A stretch of DNA of 64,000 nt from Hymenobacter rubripertinctus (lineage in GTDB: Bacteria; Bacteroidota; Bacteroidia; Cytophagales; Hymenobacteraceae), in assembly GCF_003583925.1 (NCBI RefSeq), contig NZ_QYCN01000012.1, positions 116,533 to 180,532 on the forward strand, given 5' to 3'. The notes below the pieces were generated by a model. It saw only the letters and a program-made list of their open reading frames with translations. It was not told the DNA's origin and searched no databases. The position numbers were made by a program, and so were the translations under genes. Shown here one piece after another: positions 58,501 to 64,000 of the stretch. Every line of letters starts with the position of its first letter. Position 1 is the stretch's first letter.

Positions 58501-60171
58501 TCAAGAAACCGGTTCGCGGAAGCCCACCCAGGTGAAGCGCTTAATCACGAACTCGGGGTTGGTAAACGAGGCGTTACCGGCCGGATTACCGCCCGTCACG
58601 TGGAAGTCGGAGAAGCCCGCGTTCTGGTTCACGTAGATGCCGCCGGTCAGGTTGAAGCTTACCGGCGTGCCGGCCAGGCTCATTTCGTCCATGATCTGCT
58701 CCTTGATGTCGGGGTCGGTGGTGTAGGCGCCGCAGGAAATGGCGCCGTGCTCGCGGGCCAGCTGGGCGGCCAGCCGGATGCTCTCCTGGGTGTTCTGGGT
58801 TTTGATCACCAGCATAATAGGCCCGAACAGCTCCTGGCTGAACTGCTCCACCCGGCTGGCATCCAGTTCATGAATGCTCGTGGAGCAGGTCCGCGCGTTC
58901 TGGAACACGGGGTTGTCTACGGTGCCGTGGGCCAGGATGCTGCGGCCCCCGTCGAAGGCCAGCTGCTGCACCCGCTCCTGGGTGGCGGCGCTCTGAATAG
59001 CGCCCAGCACGTGCGGGCCGGCCTTGGGGTTCTGGGCCAGGCCCGTTACGGCGGCCGAGAGCTTCTGCACCACGTCCTCGTAGGGCACCAGTTCGCCGGC
59101 CACGGTCACACCATCCTGCGGAATGAAGAAGTTCTGGGGGGCCGTGCACATCTGCCCCGAGTACAGGCTCACGGAGAAAGCCAGGTTCTGGGCCACCTTG
59201 TCGAGGTCGGCACAGGAATCCAGGATGATGGAGTTGACGCCGGTTTTCTCGGTGAACACCGTTTTGCCCTTCAGGCCTTCGATGTACTCGCCGAAGGCCG
59301 AGCCCCCGGTGTAGTCGATGAGTTTTACGGCGGGGTTTTCGGCCAGCTCCTTGGCAATCAGGCGGTCGTCGGCATCCACGGCCAGCTGGCAGATGCGCGG
59401 GTCGAGGCCGTGGGCGGCCAGCACCTTCTGCACCTCGGCCACCACAATAGCAATGGGCAGCACGGCCTTGGGGTGGGGCTTGATGATAACCGGGTTGCCG
59501 GTTACCAGCGAGGCATACATGCCGGGCACCGTGTTCCAGGTCGGGAACGTGGAGCAGCCGATAACCAGGGCCACGCCCTTGGGCACGGCCCGCCAGGTTT
59601 TGTTGAGCGTGATGTTGTACTTGCCCATGGGCTTCTCCCAGCGGGTTTCCTCCGGGAAGCGGGTCTGCTCCTCGTAGCCAGCGGCAATGGCTTCCAGGGC
59701 GCGGTCGGCGGCGTGGGGGCCGCTGGCCTGGAACGACATCATGTAGGCCTGGCCGGTGGTGTGCATGGTGGCGTAGGCAATTTCAAAAAACCGCTCCTTC
59801 ATGCCTTCCAGGCTCTCGGTGAGCAGGGCCGCGCGCTGGGCCGGCTTCAGCTTGCGCCACTGCCCAAACACTTCCTGGGCGTTGGCCACCAGCGTATCGG
59901 GGGCGAAAAACGGATAAGTGGTGCCCAGGGGCTGCTGCTCGTAGGGGCTTTCCTCCTGGCCGGCCCAGGCGGTGGGCTCGCCCTGCTGCAACTCGGTAAA
60001 GCGTTGGTTGCGGTGCGTTTTGAATTTCTCGCGCCCTTCCTTGTCGGCATCAGCCCCGTAGATGTCGGGCGAGGGGTTTTCGGGGAAGGCGGCGAAGAAC
60101 GTACGGCCGTGCAGGGCCGCTACGGCCGCGTCGAGGGTAGCCTGGTGCTTCTGGGTGGTTTCGGTGGTCAT
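58501..60171 (-). CDS. paaN: Phenylacetate degradation aldehyde dehydrogenase PaaN
   Basis: A 556-residue aldehyde dehydrogenase of the PaaN type, the oxidative half of what is fused in E. coli PaaZ; no MaoC-type hydratase domain follows. Key segments: FFAPDTLVANAQEVFGQWRK, GVALVIGCSTFPTWNTVPGM, IIKPHPKAVLPIAIVVAEVQ, DYTGGSAFGEYIEGLKGKTV, and the catalytic-Cys region SVSLYSGQMCTAPQNFFIPQ. Start MTTETTQKHQ at 60171. It oxidises the ring-opened semialdehyde in phenylacetate breakdown, linking it functionally to paaABCD about 37 kb away, though it is in no shared operon. Confidence 0.88.
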   Translation of the reverse strand: MTTETTQKHQATLDAAVAALHGRTFFAAFPENPSPDIYGADADKEGREKFKTHRNQRFTELQQGEPTAWAGQEESPYEQQPLGTTYPFFAPDTLVANAQEVFGQWRKLKPAQRAALLTESLEGMKERFFEIAYATMHTTGQAYMMSFQASGPHAADRALEAIAAGYEEQTRFPEETRWEKPMGKYNITLNKTWRAVPKGVALVIGCSTFPTWNTVPGMYASLVTGNPVIIKPHPKAVLPIAIVVAEVQKVLAAHGLDPRICQLAVDADDRLIAKELAENPAVKLIDYTGGSAFGEYIEGLKGKTVFTEKTGVNSIILDSCADLDKVAQNLAFSVSLYSGQMCTAPQNFFIPQDGVTVAGELVPYEDVVQKLSAAVTGLAQNPKAGPHVLGAIQSAATQERVQQLAFDGGRSILAHGTVDNPVFQNARTCSTSIHELDASRVEQFSQELFGPIMLVIKTQNTQESIRLAAQLAREHGAISCGAYTTDPDIKEQIMDEMSLAGTPVSFNLTGGIYVNQNAGFSDFHVTGGNPAGNASFTNPEFVIKRFTWVGFREPVS

Positions 60172-60453
60172 AAGTAGGAGTGGGATGGGAAAATGAAGTT
60201 CGGGCGAAGGGCGGCCCCGCCCGGCGTGGTAACAGGAAAGCGCAGCCCTTGGCAAGCAAAACCAACGCGTTAGTCGAAACATCCGTTTTCCAGGGGGCCA
60301 GCGGGCTTCGAAGTGGCTAAATTTACGTAATCACCCCCGAACCGTTCCGCCCAAACCTCTTAGGGGTGCTACTGCGTTTGTACTGATGCTGTTATGGCCG
60401 GCAACGTGCTGGCGCGCCATAGCTGGCGGCTCCTTTTCTCTTCGCCTCTCCCC

Positions 60454-63261
60454 ATGCTGCTACCCTTATTCCGGACTGTATTTTTCTGTGCGCTGCTGCT
60501 AGGCGGTGGTTTCGGGCTGACGCTGCCCGCCCGGGGGCAAACTGGTCCGCCGCCCGCCAAAACGGTGCTGCCAGGCCGCCTGGTGTTTAAGCTCCGGCCG
60601 GGCACCACCACCTTCCCCCCTGCCCTCACGGCCACGCTGCTCCGCCTGGGCGCGGGGGCGGCCCAACCCAAATTCCCGCACAGTCGCCCCCCGGGTCCCG
60701 ACCAGCCCGAAGCGGTGAACCTGGGCCTGATCTACCAGGTGCAGCTGCCGGCCAGCGTAGGCGTGGAAGCCGCCGGCCAGGCCCTGCGCAAAACCGGCGC
60801 CGTGGACTACGCCGAGCCGCTCTATGGCTACCCGGTGCTGGAGCAGCCCAACGACCCACTGGCCGACTCCACCCGGGCCGGGGGCCAGTACCACCTCAAA
60901 AACATCCGGGCCTACCAGGCCTGGGACGTGACCAAGGGGGATACCAGCCTCGTTATCGGTATCATCGACGGTGGCACCCGCCTCACGCACGAAGACCTGG
61001 CCACCCAGTTTCAGCCCAACCGCCAGGACCCGGTGGATGGCCTCGACAACGACGGCGACGGGTACGTGGATAACTACGCGGGCTGGGACTTCGCCGATAA
61101 CGACAACAACCCGGTGCGGGAGCCGGGCAGCGTGCACGGCATTCTGGTGGCCGGCTGCGCCGTGGGGGCCACCAACAACGGCAAGGGCATTGCCGGCGTG
61201 GGCTACCACTGCCGGTTTTTGCCCCTGAAAATATACCCGAGCACACCCACCGGCTCGTTCGGGGGCTACGAGGCCATTGTGTACGCCGCCGACCACGGCT
61301 GCCGGGTCATCAACCTTTCCTGGGGCGCGCCGGGGGGCTATTCCCAGTACGAGCAGGACGTTATCACCTACGCCGCCATCAACCAGGATGTGGTAGTGGT
61401 AGCCGCCGCCGGCAACACCCCCGCCGACCTCGACTTTTACCCCGCCAGCTACGCGCACGTGCTGTCGGTGGCTACTACTTCGGCCACCGACGAGCGGAGT
61501 GCTAATGCCACTTACAGCCGCCGCGTCGATTTATCGGCCCCCGGGGTGCAGATTCTGACCACGTTCGGCAACACCGATTCCGACTATATCGCCGTGGGCG
61601 GGTCTTCGTTCGCGGCCCCGCTGGTGGCGGGCGCGGCCGGCCTGGTTCGCACCCGGTTTCCGCAGTTTACGGCCGCCCAGGTAGCCGCCCAGCTCCGCCG
61701 CACCACCGACAACATTGATGCCCTGCCGGGCAATGCCGCCTACGCCGGCTTGCTCGGCTCAGGCCGCCTGAACGTTTACCGGGCCGTAACGGAAACTCAG
61801 CATTCGGCCCGCATTCAGCAAACCGACTATGCCCCCGAGCGCTACGCTTACGGGGCCGGCGACACGCTCCGCCTGAGCGTGCGCGTGCAGAACCTGTTGC
61901 AGCCGCTCAGCAACCTGAGCGTCACGCTCACCTCCCTCTCCGCTCACCTGCTTGTGCGCCAGGGCACGTTTGCGGTGGGGCCGCTGGCTACGCTGGAGCA
62001 ACGCGCCAATACCAGCGCCCCTTTCCGGCTGGCCGTGGCTGCCACCGTCCCACTCAACACCCGGGCCGTGCTCCGCTTCCGTTTGCAAGACCCGGCCACC
62101 GGCTACCAGCAGGATCAGTACGAAACCGTGCTGCTCAATCCCAGCTACGTGGTGGTGGCCGCCAACAACCTGAGCCTGACCCTGACCGGCCGGGGCAACA
62201 TCGGCTACGAAGGGCTGAACACGGCGGTGGGCCAGGGCGTGAGCTACCGCCAGGGGCCACCGCTGCTGGCCGAGGGCGGCCTGCTGCTGGGCACTTCTGC
62301 CACCCGCGTTTCCGATAACGTGCGCACGGTCCCGGGGATGAGTAATACGGACTTCGCGACCCTGGCGGCGGTGGCTTACCTGCCCACGCCGCCCCGCGCC
62401 GACCAGGAGGCCGTGGGGGTGCTGCGCGATGCCCTGCCCACCATGGCCCAGCCCCGGGCCGTGGGCGTGCGTATCCGCCAGCACGCCTACGCCTGGGCCG
62501 CCGCCTCGCACCAGGACTACGTTCTGCTGGAGTATCGGCTGACCAACCTTACCGCCGACACCCTGCGGCCTCTCCACCTGGGGCTGTTCATGGATTGGGA
62601 CCTGCCCGGCGAGGCGGCCCGGAACGTGGCCGCCTGGGATGCTTCCCGCCAGCTCGGCTACGTTTTCGACCCGGCCGCCCCCCGCCAGTACGCCGGGGTG
62701 CAGCTGCTGGCCGGCGGCGCGGCCACGGCCTACGCCATCGACAACCAGGCACCGGCCGGCACCGAAATCCGGCTGGCCGATGGCTTCAGTACCCCCGAGA
62801 AATGGCTGGCCCTCAGCAGCGGCACTACCCACGCGGCCAGCAGTCCGGCCGGAGGTACCGATGTGTCGCAGGTAATCGGGGCGCGGCTGCCCTACCTGGC
62901 ACCCGCCGATTCGGCCACGGTGGCCTTCGCCGTGCTGGCGGCCCCTTCACTGGCCCAATTACAGGCCGCCGCCGATGCCGCCCGTGCCCACTACCAACAG
63001 GTGTTGCCGGTACGGGCCGCCGCGCCGCTGGCCGGCGTGGTGCTCTACCCCAATCCGACGGCCGGCCTGTTGCGGCTCACCCTGCCGGCTGGCCCGACTT
63101 CTGTGCAGGTGCTCTCGGTGCTGGGGCAGGAGTTGGGCACGTATTCGCTGAATCAACGAGCGGCTACACTAGACCTAAGTCCATACCCGGCTGGAGTCTA
63201 TCTGATCCGCATCCGGAACGACCGGGGCGCGGCCACTTACCGCGTAGTCCGGCAGCCCTGA
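60454..63261 (+). CDS. Subtilisin-like (S8) serine protease, T9SS type A
   Basis: A 935-residue secreted protease. Signal peptide (TVFFCALLLGGGFGLTLPARG), an inhibitor-type prodomain (about 35-130, RLVFKLRPG...DYAEPLYGYPVLEQPNDP), then the S8 domain with Asp in VIGIIDGGTRLTHED (near 172), His in GSVHGILVAG (near 228) and Ser in VGGSSFAAPLVAGAAG (near 385), so the triad is intact. A 400-residue beta-rich middle region follows, and a T9SS type A end (GVVLYPNPTAGLLRLTLP to YRVVRQP). ATG 60454 gives a normal signal; ATG 60394 adds 20 residues. Probably surface or extracellular protein breakdown. Confidence 0.92.
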   Translation: MLLPLFRTVFFCALLLGGGFGLTLPARGQTGPPPAKTVLPGRLVFKLRPGTTTFPPALTATLLRLGAGAAQPKFPHSRPPGPDQPEAVNLGLIYQVQLPASVGVEAAGQALRKTGAVDYAEPLYGYPVLEQPNDPLADSTRAGGQYHLKNIRAYQAWDVTKGDTSLVIGIIDGGTRLTHEDLATQFQPNRQDPVDGLDNDGDGYVDNYAGWDFADNDNNPVREPGSVHGILVAGCAVGATNNGKGIAGVGYHCRFLPLKIYPSTPTGSFGGYEAIVYAADHGCRVINLSWGAPGGYSQYEQDVITYAAINQDVVVVAAAGNTPADLDFYPASYAHVLSVATTSATDERSANATYSRRVDLSAPGVQILTTFGNTDSDYIAVGGSSFAAPLVAGAAGLVRTRFPQFTAAQVAAQLRRTTDNIDALPGNAAYAGLLGSGRLNVYRAVTETQHSARIQQTDYAPERYAYGAGDTLRLSVRVQNLLQPLSNLSVTLTSLSAHLLVRQGTFAVGPLATLEQRANTSAPFRLAVAATVPLNTRAVLRFRLQDPATGYQQDQYETVLLNPSYVVVAANNLSLTLTGRGNIGYEGLNTAVGQGVSYRQGPPLLAEGGLLLGTSATRVSDNVRTVPGMSNTDFATLAAVAYLPTPPRADQEAVGVLRDALPTMAQPRAVGVRIRQHAYAWAAASHQDYVLLEYRLTNLTADTLRPLHLGLFMDWDLPGEAARNVAAWDASRQLGYVFDPAAPRQYAGVQLLAGGAATAYAIDNQAPAGTEIRLADGFSTPEKWLALSSGTTHAASSPAGGTDVSQVIGARLPYLAPADSATVAFAVLAAPSLAQLQAAADAARAHYQQVLPVRAAAPLAGVVLYPNPTAGLLRLTLPAGPTSVQVLSVLGQELGTYSLNQRAATLDLSPYPAGVYLIRIRNDRGAATYRVVRQP

Positions 63262-63420
63262 TTCAGTTGCTTTTTCAACTACCCTGTTTAGCTATTATAG
63301 ATATTTATAGATAATTAATATATAGTATAAAATCATTTTATGAAATTCATCAATATGGACCTCATCCCAATATCGAGTCTTTATTGACTGAATTTCATTG
63401 GTTTCAGATGAAAAATTACA

Positions 63421-63435
63421 ACTAACTTAGTTAGT
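63421..63435. promoter_or_regulatory. Palindromic operator-like site
   Basis: ACTAAC-TTA-GTTAGT in an otherwise AT-rich upstream region, about 18 nt before a TACCTTTA box (63454-63461). The gap 63262-63464 otherwise shows only AT-rich sequence. Confidence 0.45.
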
Positions 63436-63464
63436 AAAAAGCATCAATATTCGTACCTTTACAT

Positions 63465-63713
63465 ATGTCCAAAACCAAGCTTCCTATTCCTCTCCCGGTG
63501 CAGCAGTACGCGCGTTGCATTGATGCCCACGGACGCCCCGCCGACCACATCGGCGACTGGCCCGCCGCCGGGCAGGTATACCCTATTGAAATGCGGTGCA
63601 ACGCCCGTACCGGCCAGGTGCAGGTTCACGTGCTGGGCTTCTACGCCGAGCGGCCCTACGGGGCCTTCGCCCGTCGGCGCTTCGAGCCCGTGGCCCAACT
63701 CTGGCTGAACTAG
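63465..63713 (+). CDS. Small basic protein, unknown function
   Basis: An 82-residue protein (MSKTKLPIPLPVQQYARCID...DWPAAGQVYPIEMRCNARTG...VHVLGFYAERPYGAFARRRF) with no signal peptide. The likely -7 box TACCTTTA ends only 3 nt before the ATG, so the message would be almost leaderless. No family recognised. Confidence 0.65.
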   Translation: MSKTKLPIPLPVQQYARCIDAHGRPADHIGDWPAAGQVYPIEMRCNARTGQVQVHVLGFYAERPYGAFARRRFEPVAQLWLN

Positions 63714-63734
63714 CCGCTTTTTTCACCCTTTGGC

Positions 63735-63774
63735 AGGCTGCTTCCGGAAACCGCTCCGGAGGCAGCCTTTTTTT
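63735..63774 (+). terminator. Intrinsic terminator
   Basis: AGGCTGCTTCCGG (63735-63747) and CCGGAGGCAGCCT (63756-63768) pair with one mismatch and run into seven T. Confidence 0.85.
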
Positions 63775-63814
63775 GCGGGCCGCCGGGCCTGCCACAGCGC
63801 TTTATTCCCCGAAA

Positions 63815-63856
63815 AAGCCGTCGTACCCTTGAGCCTATTCAAGGGTACGACGGCTT
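63815..63856. terminator. 18-bp perfect hairpin
   Basis: AAGCCGTCGTACCCTTGA and its exact complement around GCCTAT; preceded on the plus strand by AAAAA, giving a T-run on the minus strand for the gene entering from the right. Confidence 0.8.
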
Positions 63857-63892
63857 ACCACGCCAACTGAAGCTACTTTTTTCGGTGCTTGT

Positions 63893-64000
63893 TTAGAGCC
63901 GCTCCGATTCGTCTTTACCCTGCCTGGCAATTTCCTCGGCGGGGCTTTCGCCTTCCTCGTACACAAATAAGGGCTGGTCGCTCAGGTTATAGATGGCCTG
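63893..64000 (-). CDS. Partial gene, C-terminal 35 residues
   Basis: The end of a gene that starts beyond the window. The visible part translates as QAIYNLSDQPLFVYEEGES then PAEEIARQGKDESERL and stop (TAA at 63895-63893). It is acidic with no recognisable motif. The hairpin at 63815-63856 is its likely terminator. Confidence 0.65.
   Translation of the reverse strand, partial: QAIYNLSDQPLFVYEEGESPAEEIARQGKDESERL

Noticed and set aside
58600-60177. 525-residue open frame on the plus strand
   Set aside because: Antisense shadow of paaN; composition Gly/His/Val-rich with no motif.

Overview
The window looks like chromosome of a high-GC Bacteroidota, most likely a Hymenobacter-like member of the Cytophagales. 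Three things support this. Five proteins end in type IX secretion (T9SS) sorting domains. Most recognisable promoters have the Bacteroidota layout (TTG or TTTG, 19-20 nt, TAnnTTTG). The gene set (curli EFG with a CsgH-like protein, LytS/LytTR two-component pair, TonB receptor, paaABCD) fits that group. All assignments come from reading the sequence; no database search was run.

Layout. 0.1-4.3 kb: CaiB-type CoA-transferase, a small ABC ATPase with a membrane partner, tRNA-Lys, a BatE-like protein and a short-chain dehydrogenase. 4.5-11.9 kb: two large secreted proteins, one GEVED/PKD protein and one 1,699-residue repeat protein with a T9SS type B end. 12.1-16.8 kb: rlmD-like methyltransferase, a GIY-YIG gene bounded by palindromic repeats, a small acidic protein, thiL and a lamin-tail T9SS protein. 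17.0-21.2 kb: a TetR (PaaR-like) regulator with an operator inside its own promoter, then paaA, a double-length paaB, paaC and paaD, with a palindromic repeat in every gap between the paa genes. 21.4-23.4 kb: lipoprotein, ArsR regulator, SAM methyltransferase. 23.5-30.2 kb: minus-strand curli locus csgE-csgF-csgG-csgA-csgB-csgH, followed by a TolB-like lipoprotein.

30.5-35.4 kb: murI, recQ, a putative Rad52/ERF-like protein and lolD. 35.6-43.4 kb: GH113-like hydrolase, sucC, transglutaminase-like protein, Ohr, tRNA-Arg, fasciclin protein and a secreted endonuclease I. 43.5-47 kb: a stress-flavoured group of two universal stress proteins, a small GNAT protein and two disordered proteins. 47.3-55.9 kb: TonB receptor, membrane protein, dicarboxylate symporter, hypotheticals, a TonB-like protein, an alginate-lyase-like protein and an alpha/beta hydrolase. 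56-64 kb: LytS/LytTR pair, small lipoprotein, paaN, a subtilisin-like T9SS protease, a small hypothetical and a partial gene running off the end.

The genes form several working units. The paa genes give ring epoxidation of phenylacetyl-CoA, with paaN for ring-opened aldehyde oxidation 37 kb away; no paaE reductase is present. The curli genes form a complete secretion and fibre-building set. The non-coding part is unusually rich in structure: REP-like palindromes, heptanucleotide tandem repeats and very long perfect hairpins between genes. The most interesting item is the GIY-YIG gene packaged with the palindromic repeats.
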